DNA of 29,211 nucleotides from Oscillospiraceae bacterium (GTDB taxonomy: Bacteria; Bacillota; Clostridia; Oscillospirales; Ruminococcaceae): positions 1 to 29,211 of the forward strand of contig JARBTU010000001.1 in assembly GCA_029240015.1 (NCBI GenBank). Reading direction: 5' to 3'. The notes beneath the pieces were generated by a model. That model worked only from the letters and a program-made list of their open reading frames with translations. It was not told where the DNA came from and searched no databases. A program made the position numbers and the translations under genes. Positions 1 to 6,431 of the stretch are shown here, piece after piece. The first letter of the stretch is position 1. Every line of letters starts with the position of its first letter.

Positions 1-331
1 TCACCTGCTCATTCCGCTCCCCTTTGCCAATCATTGCGCAAAGTCCCATGTCCAATAGTTTTGGAGTAAACGGATCCATCCTCCCCGATGTTGTCGGTCC
101 GCATGAACCGATTGCAAGCCCCTCCGGTGTTCCCGTAGGACCGGCATAATAAATTACTGCTCCGTCCGGCTCAAAGGGCAATGATTCTCCCCTGTCCATC
201 TGCTCAAAAAAGCGCTTGTGTGCCGCATCCCGCGCTGTGTATACCGTTCCTGTCAAAAAGACCCTGTCAAATACTCTGAGTTTTTTTGCGAACTCTTTTA
301 AATCGCAGGTATTTATCTCATATGTAGCTAT
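1..331 (-). CDS. fumB: Fumarate hydratase beta subunit, Fe-S (class I) type, partial
   Basis: This is the N-terminal 110 codons of the beta subunit of the two-subunit Fe-S fumarase/tartrate dehydratase family, which interconverts fumarate and malate. The gene runs off the left edge, so about 70 residues of a family length near 185 are missing. The segment FLTGTVYTARDAAHKR, followed by IYYAGPTGTPEG, GSCGPTTSGRMD and MIGKGER, is characteristic. The reading frame has no ATG, GTG or TTG upstream of the conserved block. A TGA lies directly before an ATA codon (331-329), which would give (M)ATYEINT. A good Shine-Dalgarno-like AGGAAGTGG (337-345) ends 5 nt before that ATA, so ATA may be the start, or it may be a mutated or miscalled ATG. 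The gene directly follows, and may be translationally coupled to, the DivIVA-like gene upstream. Confidence 0.85.
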   Translation of the reverse strand, partial: MATYEINTCDLKEFAKKLRVFDRVFLTGTVYTARDAAHKRFFEQMDRGESLPFEPDGAVIYYAGPTGTPEGLAIGSCGPTTSGRMDPFTPKLLDMGLCAMIGKGERNEQV

Positions 332-442
332 TCAAACCACTTCCTAAGTTTATCAAAAATCCCATTCATCGTTGTCTCAGCAGAAAGTTTTTCCTTTGCG
401 TTATCGGGTTCGCCGCTCACGCTTCGCTTTGAAACTTGCGGC

Positions 443-1234
443 TTAACGAAAAAATTCCTGGTTTGCAGTATTCATAGGCTCCTGCTCTATCTTTGGCTTT
501 ATCACGCTGTCAACTATATTCTTCTTATACTCTTCAATTTCCTGTTTGGAAGCAATAACGGTTTTTTCAATGTCTTCTATTTGGATTTGAAGCTTTTGAG
601 TGGACGAGGAAACACCTTTTTTAATATCAGAAAGCTCTTGCTCCAAATTTGTTAGCTGATACCCCAGCATTTGAACTGCATTGTCGGCATCCCTTGTCAT
701 ATCTTTTGCTCGTTTTTTGGCACGATCCAGAATTTCCTCCGCCTCTGATTTAGCATTTGAAACGATTCCGTCTGCCACATGTTTGGATTCAAGCAACATG
801 TCGCTCAACTCCACGTTGAACTGGTCGTATTTTTTATTTTTAATTTCAAGTGCTTCCGCCCTAAACTGAAACTGGCGGTTTTGCTCTTTCAAAGAGTTCA
901 TCTCACGGGTTTTGACATCAATATCCACATGGGCAGACTCCAGTTTGAACTTTAAGGACTCAATTTCTTTTTTAAGCTCATCAAAATCTGATAAAAACTT
1001 TTCGTTTTCCTGTTGTTTTAGCAACAGTTCTTCCGCCAACGTTTTGTTGTCATTTTTAGTGCCTTGAATCTCTTGGCCGAGTTCTTCACTTTTCTTCTTT
1101 AAATTATCTATCTCTAAAACTAATTCCTGTTCCGATGCATGGTGCTCCTGTGTCATTTCGTCAATATAAGCCAAGACGTCTTTCCTTTTAAATCCGCCAA
1201 ACAGACTTTTTTTAAAATTTCCGCTATGTTCCAT
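443..1234 (-). CDS. DivIVA-domain coiled-coil protein, probably frameshifted at its C-terminus
   Basis: The 263-residue product is acidic and lysine-rich. Its N-terminus (KKSLFGGFKRKDVLAYIDEM) matches the DivIVA-like lipid-binding/polar-targeting segment of Clostridia, and residues of about 30-240 form a long predicted coiled coil. Such proteins scaffold cell division or polar growth at the membrane; the precise role here is not known. The SD GGAG lies before the ATG at 1234. The annotated stop (443-445) follows a run of six T (449-454 on the complement). Reading through with one base fewer in that run gives a further 39 residues ending in GIFDKLRKWFE and a TAG at 328-330, which looks like an authentic basic/aromatic tail. 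The gene is therefore likely frameshifted, by mutation, sequence error or, less likely, recoding. Confidence 0.8.
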   Translation of the reverse strand: MEHSGNFKKSLFGGFKRKDVLAYIDEMTQEHHASEQELVLEIDNLKKKSEELGQEIQGTKNDNKTLAEELLLKQQENEKFLSDFDELKKEIESLKFKLESAHVDIDVKTREMNSLKEQNRQFQFRAEALEIKNKKYDQFNVELSDMLLESKHVADGIVSNAKSEAEEILDRAKKRAKDMTRDADNAVQMLGYQLTNLEQELSDIKKGVSSSTQKLQIQIEDIEKTVIASKQEIEEYKKNIVDSVIKPKIEQEPMNTANQEFFR

Positions 1235-1278
1235 ATTGACATCTCCATTCCGATCAAACTAAACTTTTTCTATTCTTT

Positions 1279-1308
1279 AGTATAGCATTATTATATAATT
1301 TTTGGCAA
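1279..1308 (-). promoter_or_regulatory. SigA-type promoter of the DivIVA-like gene
   Basis: On the minus strand, TTGCCA (1308-1303) and TATACT (1284-1279) are separated by 18 bp and lie about 45-70 bp upstream of the ATG. It would drive the DivIVA-like gene and the fumarase gene downstream. Confidence 0.6.
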
Positions 1309-1332
1309 CATCTTTTTATAAATAACAATTTC

Positions 1333-1341
1333 TGATATAAT
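1333..1341 (+). promoter_or_regulatory. Extended -10 promoter of the HAD phosphatase gene
   Basis: TGA followed by TATAAT forms an extended -10 element (TG-n-TATAAT) 32 bp before the preferred ATG at 1373. No convincing -35 hexamer is visible, as is usual for extended -10 promoters. An upstream in-frame ATG at 1340 falls within this -10 box and so cannot be the translated start. Confidence 0.5.
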
Positions 1342-1372
1342 GGCTAAAAGAATAATCAACACGGAGGTCACA

Positions 1373-2014
1373 ATGAATAACACAAAACTTGTTGTTTTCG
1401 ACTTGGACGGAACGCTCAACAAAACAGATCTTTTCTCCGTCCCCGCGCATCAGAAAGCACTGTTGGAATTTGGAATAACGGACAAATCAGAACAATTTAT
1501 TATGGATACTTTCGGGAGCAGAGCGGAGGACTATGTTCCTTTGCTGTTCTCCAACCCGGACATTGACTCTACAAAATCAAGGTCATATCTTGATAAGGTC
1601 GCGGCTTATGAAAAAGACTTTATCAAACAAAAAGGCAAGCCTTTTGACGGCGTAGTATCAAGTCTTGAGTGCCTAAAACAAGACGGATTTTTGCTTGCCG
1701 TCTGTTCCAATGCATCCGAAAGATATATTCGGCTTTGCCTTGAATCACTGGATTTGATCCGGTTTATTGATGCCATTCAGCCGCTTTTGTCTAATATGAC
1801 AAAAGTGGATACGCTTAAGCTCCTGTTGTCTAAAGTACAGCCTCAGCATGCTGTCATGGTTGGTGACCGGATCTTTGATTGGGAAGCGGCAAAGGGCAAC
1901 AACATTCCATTTATCGGCTGTATGTACGGCTATAATCCCGAAGAAATAAAAAATGCGGAGTATACGGTCGAGTCGGCTTTTCAACTTTATGAAAAAATAG
2001 TATCCGTCCTATAA
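1373..2014 (+). CDS. HAD-superfamily hydrolase (phosphoglycolate phosphatase-like)
   Basis: This is a 213-residue HAD subfamily I hydrolase, predicted to dephosphorylate a small phosphometabolite through an aspartyl-phosphate. The four motifs are visible: DLDGT near residue 9 (nucleophile and acid/base Asp), the CSNAS segment (motif II), a Lys in NMTK (motif III) and GDRIFDWEAAK (motif IV, Mg-binding acids). A helical cap lies between motifs I and II. The start is set at ATG 1373 because a strong GGAGG sits 5 nt upstream; the longer reading from 1340 begins inside the promoter. The gene stands alone between divergent and convergent neighbours. Family-level identity is firm but the substrate is not predictable; Gph- and PgmB-like enzymes are alternatives. 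Confidence 0.88.
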   Translation: MNNTKLVVFDLDGTLNKTDLFSVPAHQKALLEFGITDKSEQFIMDTFGSRAEDYVPLLFSNPDIDSTKSRSYLDKVAAYEKDFIKQKGKPFDGVVSSLECLKQDGFLLAVCSNASERYIRLCLESLDLIRFIDAIQPLLSNMTKVDTLKLLLSKVQPQHAVMVGDRIFDWEAAKGNNIPFIGCMYGYNPEEIKNAEYTVESAFQLYEKIVSVL

Positions 2015-2017
2015 CGC

Positions 2018-2052
2018 AAAAAAGCTGTTGTTTTAAAAACAACAGCTTTTTT
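2018..2052. terminator. Bidirectional intrinsic terminator between the HAD gene and rpsR
   Basis: A perfect hairpin of AAAAAAGCTGTTGTTTT with its complement and a very short loop is flanked by A and T runs. It can end transcription from the HAD gene on plus and from rpsF-ssb-rpsR on minus. Confidence 0.85.
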
Positions 2053-2067
2053 GTATAAAAATATTAA

Positions 2068-2307
2068 TTATTCACTAACATATGACATTAACGCGATGTG
2101 ACGAGCACGTTTAATCGCAACTGTCAACTGGCGTTGATGACGGGCACAAGTACCTGTAACACGTCTTGGAACTATTTTTGATCTTTCTGACATGAATCTT
2201 CTAAGCTTTGCTACATCTTTATAATTGATGCTTTCCACTTTGTCGACACAAAAAGAGCAAACTTTTTTACGTGTTCTTTTTCCACGAGCTCTATTGTCCA
2301 TTGCCAT
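2068..2307 (-). CDS. rpsR: 30S ribosomal protein S18
   Basis: The 79-residue product has the S18 core (INYKDVAKLRRFMSERSK, IVPRRVTGTCARHQRQL, AIKRARHIALM). In the 30S platform S18 binds 16S rRNA as a heterodimer with S6. An N-terminal CSFC pair together with Cys and His in GTCARH fits the zinc-binding (C+) paralogue type. The SD AAGGAGG lies close to the ATG. It is the last gene of the conserved rpsF-ssb-rpsR operon and is followed by a strong bidirectional terminator. Confidence 0.97.
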   Translation of the reverse strand: MAMDNRARGKRTRKKVCSFCVDKVESINYKDVAKLRRFMSERSKIVPRRVTGTCARHQRQLTVAIKRARHIALMSYVSE

Positions 2308-2333
2308 GCGGATTTCCTCCTTACAAATTTAGG

Positions 2334-2789
2334 TTAAAATGGCAGTTCGCCATCATCGGTATCAACTTCTTCAAATTCTCCGAAATCTCCGATCGAAAAG
2401 CTCGACCCTTTTGGAGGCTCTTCAAACGCCGGAGCGGAAAATGGAGAGTCTGACTGATTCGCGCCGCTTCCTTTGCTCTCTGCAAAATGCACCTGATCGG
2501 CAACAATTTCAACCGCTTTTCTTTTATTCCCGTTTTTATCTTCATAAGTTCTGGTTTGAATCGACCCTTCCACAGCCATAAGCTGTCCTTTGCGGAAATA
2601 TTTTCCCACAAAATCGGCCGTCTGACGCCAAGCAACCACGTCAATAAAGTCGGTCTGACGCTCCCCTCCCTTAGTGGTAAAGGTGCGGTTAACCGCAAGG
2701 CTAAAAGAAACAACGGATACGTTGTTCGGGGTGTGTTTCAGTTCTGGGTCAGCAGTAATTCTGCCCATTAAAATTGCTTTGTTTAGCAT
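2334..2789 (-). CDS. ssb: Single-stranded DNA-binding protein
   Basis: This 151-residue SSB starts with MLNKAILMGRITADPELK and has an OB fold over about residues 1-105 (FSLAVNRTF, TDFIDVVAWR, KGQLMAVEGSIQTRTYED). A low-complexity Gly/Ser/Pro/acidic linker follows, and it ends in the canonical acidic tip DDGELPF that recruits replication and repair partners. It coats single-stranded DNA during replication, recombination and repair. It lies between rpsF (14 nt upstream) and rpsR (26 nt downstream) in the classical operon. Confidence 0.97.
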   Translation of the reverse strand: MLNKAILMGRITADPELKHTPNNVSVVSFSLAVNRTFTTKGGERQTDFIDVVAWRQTADFVGKYFRKGQLMAVEGSIQTRTYEDKNGNKRKAVEIVADQVHFAESKGSGANQSDSPFSAPAFEEPPKGSSFSIGDFGEFEEVDTDDGELPF

Positions 2790-2803
2790 TTTTCAACACC
2801 GCC

Positions 2804-3100
2804 TTAGTTTTCTCTTGTAACGATCAAAGAACGAAGTATTCCGTCTGTAATTTTATACACACGGTCAAGCTCAGCAGGGAAATCAGGAGCAGATGTAAAG
2901 TTAAACAAAACATAGTAGCCTTCTGTTTCGTCGTTAATCAAATAAGCCAGTCTACGTTTGCCCCACTCATCAACAGATTCAAGTGTACCGTTTTTTGAAA
3001 TCATGTCACTAAACTTTTCGATAGATGATTTGATTCCTTCTTCACCTAATTTTGTACTTAATATAAGCACAGACTCGTATTTTTCTGATATTTTCGCCAT
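2804..3100 (-). CDS. rpsF: 30S ribosomal protein S6
   Basis: The 98-residue product begins MAKISEKYESVLIL. S6 forms a heterodimer with S18 on the platform of the 30S subunit. The start is fixed by AAAGGAGGTG a few nt before the ATG at 3100. A longer reading from 3154 would add 18 residues encoded in the leader, including the regulatory hairpin, and is unlikely. The segment VDEWGKRRLAYLINDETEGYY is the typical S6 core. It is the first gene of rpsF-ssb-rpsR, behind a consensus promoter. Confidence 0.96.
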   Translation of the reverse strand: MAKISEKYESVLILSTKLGEEGIKSSIEKFSDMISKNGTLESVDEWGKRRLAYLINDETEGYYVLFNFTSAPDFPAELDRVYKITDGILRSLIVTREN

Positions 3101-3126
3101 TTTAAAGCACCTCCTTTTGGACTTTG

Positions 3127-3152
3127 GCCCTATCTCTTGTTTCGGATAGAGC
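3127..3152 (-). promoter_or_regulatory. Candidate S6:S18-binding leader hairpin of the rpsF mRNA
   Basis: On the minus strand the 5' untranslated leader of rpsF folds into a 7-bp stem (GCTCTAT with ATAGGGC, one G-U). The 12-nt loop opens with CCG (3145-3143). Known rpsF leaders carry a CCG box that mimics the 16S rRNA site and binds the S6:S18 dimer for autogenous repression. Placement between promoter and SD fits; the structure was judged by eye only. Confidence 0.45.
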
Positions 3153-3168
3153 AAGGAATGACATTCCG

Positions 3169-3197
3169 ATTATATCAGTAACCCTGTTTTTTGTCAA
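3169..3197 (-). promoter_or_regulatory. Consensus SigA promoter of rpsF-ssb-rpsR
   Basis: On the minus strand TTGACA (3197-3192) and TATAAT (3174-3169) are spaced by exactly 17 bp. The -35 box lies just after the galU stop codon, so the ribosomal operon has its own promoter in addition to possible read-through from galU. Confidence 0.88.
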
Positions 3198-3204
3198 TAC
3201 AAAG

Positions 3205-4074
3205 TTACAGGGTCTTTGCGAGGTTCTTAATATATTCTTTTAATCCATCTCCGATATCTTTGTGAGTAATCCCCACTTCGATTGCCGCTTTCATGATGCC
3301 GAGCTTATTGCCCATATCATATCTTGTTCCGTCAAAATCCACTCCGATAATTCCCTCAGTGTGAGCAAGCTCTTTCATAGCATCTGTAAGCTGTATCTCT
3401 CCACCTGCACCTGTTGGTGTGTTCTCAAGAATTGCAAAGATTTTGGACGGCAAAACGCAACGTCCCAATATTGAAAATAATGACATAATCTCTTCCGGTT
3501 TCGGTTTTTCAATCATGTCTGAAATTTTATATAAGTTGTTTTTCAGATGTTCCACTTTCATGGAAGAATATTTTTGAATATCCTCTTTGCTGACTTCTTT
3601 GATTCCTACTGTTCCAAGCCCATATTGCTCATAAGCGGAACAAAGCTGCCTGCAAGTTGGGTTTTCTCCAAGAATCACATCGTCCCCATACAACACCGCG
3701 AAAGGCTCGTCCCCTACAAAAGAACGTGCACACATAATTGCATGGCCCAATCCTTTTGTTTCCTTTTGCCTCACATAAGTGATGTTGGCAAGTTCGGCTA
3801 TCTTCCTTAAATCATTGTATGCTTCAATTTTCCCTGATTTCAGAAGACGTTCTTCGAGTTCAGGTGAACGGTCAAAGTGGTCTTCAACAATCGCTTTTCC
3901 CCTGCTCGTTATAACGAGAATGTCTTCTATTCCGCTTTTAACAGCCTCTTCAACAATATATTGTATAGCTGGTTTATCTACAATAGGAATCATTTCTTTC
4001 GGCATCGCTTTTGAGGCAGGGAGCACTCTTGTCCCCAATCCGGCTGCGGGTATCACCGCTTTTTTTATTTTCAT
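3205..4074 (-). CDS. galU: UTP--glucose-1-phosphate uridylyltransferase
   Basis: This 289-residue enzyme makes UDP-glucose from UTP and glucose-1-phosphate, for cell-envelope glycans and glycolipids. The nucleotide-binding signature is clear at the N-terminus (KAVIPAAGLGTRVLPASKA, then PKEMIPIVDKPAIQYIVEEA), followed by FAVLYGDDVILG and the TPTGAGGEIQLTDAM segment. Length is normal for the family. SD AAGGAG lies 11 nt before the ATG. It sits 27 nt downstream of the zinc-ribbon membrane protein gene and is probably cotranscribed with it. Confidence 0.96.
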   Translation of the reverse strand: MKIKKAVIPAAGLGTRVLPASKAMPKEMIPIVDKPAIQYIVEEAVKSGIEDILVITSRGKAIVEDHFDRSPELEERLLKSGKIEAYNDLRKIAELANITYVRQKETKGLGHAIMCARSFVGDEPFAVLYGDDVILGENPTCRQLCSAYEQYGLGTVGIKEVSKEDIQKYSSMKVEHLKNNLYKISDMIEKPKPEEIMSLFSILGRCVLPSKIFAILENTPTGAGGEIQLTDAMKELAHTEGIIGVDFDGTRYDMGNKLGIMKAAIEVGITHKDIGDGLKEYIKNLAKTL

Positions 4075-4101
4075 TAAAAATCATTCTCCTTGTCCTATGT
4101 T

Positions 4102-5061
4102 CTATATTAATGTAAAGAAATACAAAACAAATCCCAACACCATCGACATCATGAAATATACTGAAGCAGCAATTAAAACACCAACCTTGGAAACGGATCC
4201 GTATTTAATAAGCATTTCATTATATCGCGGAGTGTCTCCGTACTCTTTCTTAATCTTTCTGATTTTGTTGAAAACATGGTTCATATACCACTTATTTGTA
4301 TAAAGTCCTAAAGTAACTCTTAATGCGAATGACAGGAACGAAAGAAAGAAAAGCCCCGTTTGTGTCGCGACCGAAGTATCGGTCACAGACAAGGATCTCA
4401 CGGTATAAATTAAATTGGGAGCCATGAGCACCATAGAAATGATAAAAGCGACGACCGCAAAGCCCCACATTTTTCTGTATATAAAATAAAAATAGCTCAA
4501 AAAAACGGATGCCCAGTTCCATGTGTTTTTGTTGTTTGTCTTCATTTCTTTAAATTTGGGAATGAAATAATGTGTATTCTCTCCCAGGAATATCGCGAGT
4601 TCTTTGACCGAAATTCCGTCAATTTCTTCGTCCGGACTGAGCCCTCCAAACGGAGTAGTAAACGGATTATACGGAATAAAATGAATGTTGGGAGGGATGT
4701 TATTAGGGTTATTCATGTTTTGATTGATGCCAAACGGCTGCTGCCCGCTCGGGTTATTGTCTTGACCATTTTTAATAAGCGGCGTGCCGCAAACTTCACA
4801 AAACAAGCTTTCATATTTATTCAGTGTGCCGCACCTTGAGCATCGAAGCTGCTCCTGTGCTGTATTAAACTCCGGTCTTTTAGGCTCTGGTTTCTTCCAT
4901 ACAAACCCTTGACTGTGTTTATCTTCAAAGACGCAGTGGTCTTCTTTTATGATACATTCTCTATGATATGGTGCACCGCAATCCGGGCAGACGACCACAT
5001 CATCTTTTTGCTGCAGTTCTTTTTCACAAATAGGACACTTTACTCCGTCAAATTTATTCAT
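4102..5061 (-). CDS. Zinc-ribbon/RING-like DUF2628 membrane protein
   Basis: The 319-residue product has three visible parts. Residues 9-45 carry CPICEKEL and CPDCGAPYHREC, a treble-clef/RING-like zinc site of the prokaryotic RING finger family 1 kind. Residues of about 73-95 carry a second zinc ribbon (CSRCGTLNKYESLFCEVCG). A Pro/Asn-rich linker follows. From about residue 180 there is a DUF2628-like membrane region (NTWNWASVFLSYFYFIYRKMW) with three or four hydrophobic helices. The function is unknown. The zinc module should face the cytoplasm, and a membrane-linked sensor or assembly role is only a guess. It lies immediately upstream of galU. Confidence 0.8.
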   Translation of the reverse strand: MNKFDGVKCPICEKELQQKDDVVVCPDCGAPYHRECIIKEDHCVFEDKHSQGFVWKKPEPKRPEFNTAQEQLRCSRCGTLNKYESLFCEVCGTPLIKNGQDNNPSGQQPFGINQNMNNPNNIPPNIHFIPYNPFTTPFGGLSPDEEIDGISVKELAIFLGENTHYFIPKFKEMKTNNKNTWNWASVFLSYFYFIYRKMWGFAVVAFIISMVLMAPNLIYTVRSLSVTDTSVATQTGLFFLSFLSFALRVTLGLYTNKWYMNHVFNKIRKIKKEYGDTPRYNEMLIKYGSVSKVGVLIAASVYFMMSMVLGFVLYFFTLI

Positions 5062-5115
5062 TAAGTACCCTCACTTAAAAATTTAATTGTATACAATAAT
5101 TTACTTTTGTTATTT

Positions 5116-5144
5116 AGTATACCATTAATATATGTATAATTCAA
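5116..5144 (-). promoter_or_regulatory. Promoter of the DUF2628 gene and galU
   Basis: On the minus strand TTGAAT (5144-5139) and TATACT (5121-5116) are separated by 17 bp, about 55-80 bp upstream of the ATG. A small palindrome (TTGTATACAA) lies between the -10 box and the gene. Confidence 0.5.
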
Positions 5145-5198
5145 TTGCATATTTTATTCAAATGTAAACAAAATATATCTATAAATCACGGGATAAAC

Positions 5199-5227
5199 TT
5201 TACAACCATCTTCATTTATTTTATAAT
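5199..5227 (+). promoter_or_regulatory. Promoter of prfB
   Basis: TTTACA (5199-5204) and TATAAT (5222-5227) are spaced by 17 bp, 45 bp upstream of the ATG at 5272. This is divergent from the DUF2628 promoter. Confidence 0.75.
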
Positions 5228-5271
5228 AGTTATCAATGTGTTGGAAAGCACAAAACGGAGGGTATTATTTA

Positions 5272-6381
5272 ATGATTGAATTTGAACAGATGAAACTGGA
5301 TATGGAAACTTTGGCGCCTCAGCTGAAAGATCTTGAAGCTGCGCTGGCTTTAGATAAAGCGAAAGACGAAATCAAGTCGCTTGAAAAGCTATCTATGGAG
5401 CCAAATTTCTGGGATGATATGCAGAACTCCCAAAAGATACTTAAAAAAACAAGTGATCTAAAAAGCATCGTCTCAAAATTTGAAAAACTCTTGAACGATT
5501 ATAATGATTTGTTAACACTTATTGATATCGCCATGGAAGAGAACGACGAAAGCCTACTTGACGAGGTAAAAGAAGGAGCAAAATCTGTTTCCGCCGAGCT
5601 GGAAGCACAAAAACTTTCCACCCTCTTGTCAGGTGAATATGACAGCAAAAATGCTATTTTGACTTTCCATTCGGGTGCAGGCGGAACAGAGGCGCAGGAT
5701 TGGGTGGAGATGCTTTACAGGATGTATACCAGATGGTCCGAGCGCCACGGCTTTAAAGTCAAAGTTTTAAACTATCTTGACGGAGATGAAGCGGGAATTA
5801 AAAGCGCCTCTATCCTCATTGAAGGATTTAATGCATATGGCTTTTTAAAATCGGAAACGGGGGTTCATAGGCTTGTCCGAATTTCTCCTTTTGACTCATC
5901 GGGAAGACGGCACACGTCATTTGCTTCATTGGAGGTCATGCCTGAAATTGATGATGATGTGGCAATAGATATTAAGGATGACGACTTGAAAGTCGACACC
6001 TACCGTGCAGGAGGTGCAGGAGGACAGCACGTGAACAAGACTGAATCCGCCATACGCATTACCCATCTCCCTACAGGCGTCGTTGTCGCGTGTCAAAATG
6101 AAAGAAGCCAACACCAAAACCGCGATGTAGCGATGAAAATGCTCAAATCAAAGCTTGTAGAAATCAAAGAGCGGGAACATCTTGAAAAAATCGAGGATAT
6201 TAAAGGCGAACAAAAAGACATTGCATGGGGATCGCAAATCCGTTCCTATGTCTTTATGCCATATACACTTGCCAAAGACCACAGAACCAATTTTGAGATG
6301 GGGAATATCGGCGCTGTTATGGACGGAGATTTAGACGGTTTTATTAATGCCTATCTGTCTTATATTCGGAACAAAAATTAA
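5272..6381 (+). CDS. prfB: Peptide chain release factor 2, without programmed frameshift
   Basis: This 369-residue RF2 releases nascent peptides at UGA and UAA codons. The stop-codon-reading tripeptide SPF is at residues 205-207 and the catalytic GGQ at 250-252, the same numbering as E. coli RF2. The N-terminal half is helical. The ATG at 5272 is preferred because GGAGGG lies 9 nt upstream; an upstream ATG at 5236 has no SD. Most bacterial prfB genes need a +1 frameshift at CUU UGA C after about codon 25. Here codons 25-26 are CTG GCT and the frame is continuous, so this autoregulation is absent. It is monocistronic. Confidence 0.97.
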   Translation: MIEFEQMKLDMETLAPQLKDLEAALALDKAKDEIKSLEKLSMEPNFWDDMQNSQKILKKTSDLKSIVSKFEKLLNDYNDLLTLIDIAMEENDESLLDEVKEGAKSVSAELEAQKLSTLLSGEYDSKNAILTFHSGAGGTEAQDWVEMLYRMYTRWSERHGFKVKVLNYLDGDEAGIKSASILIEGFNAYGFLKSETGVHRLVRISPFDSSGRRHTSFASLEVMPEIDDDVAIDIKDDDLKVDTYRAGGAGGQHVNKTESAIRITHLPTGVVVACQNERSQHQNRDVAMKMLKSKLVEIKEREHLEKIEDIKGEQKDIAWGSQIRSYVFMPYTLAKDHRTNFEMGNIGAVMDGDLDGFINAYLSYIRNKN

Positions 6382-6390
6382 TATAAACTA

Positions 6391-6426
6391 AAAAGTGATA
6401 TTTCGCTAATACGAAATATCACTTTT
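6391..6426. terminator. Bidirectional terminator between prfB and dnaJ
   Basis: A perfect 15-bp stem (AAAAGTGATATTTCG with its complement) has a 6-nt loop and A/T runs on both sides. It serves prfB on plus and the heat-shock operon on minus. Confidence 0.85.
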
Positions 6427-6431
6427 ATTTT

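Noticed and set aside
1340..1372. Longer HAD start at ATG 1340
   Set aside because: That ATG lies within the TATAAT -10 element and lacks an SD; ATG 1373 has GGAGG at the right spacing.
5335..5360. CTTTAG near codon 26 of prfB as a relic of the CUU UGA frameshift site
   Set aside because: The protein aligns to RF2 with no gap, and the true site position is occupied by CTG GCT one codon earlier, so the resemblance is chance.
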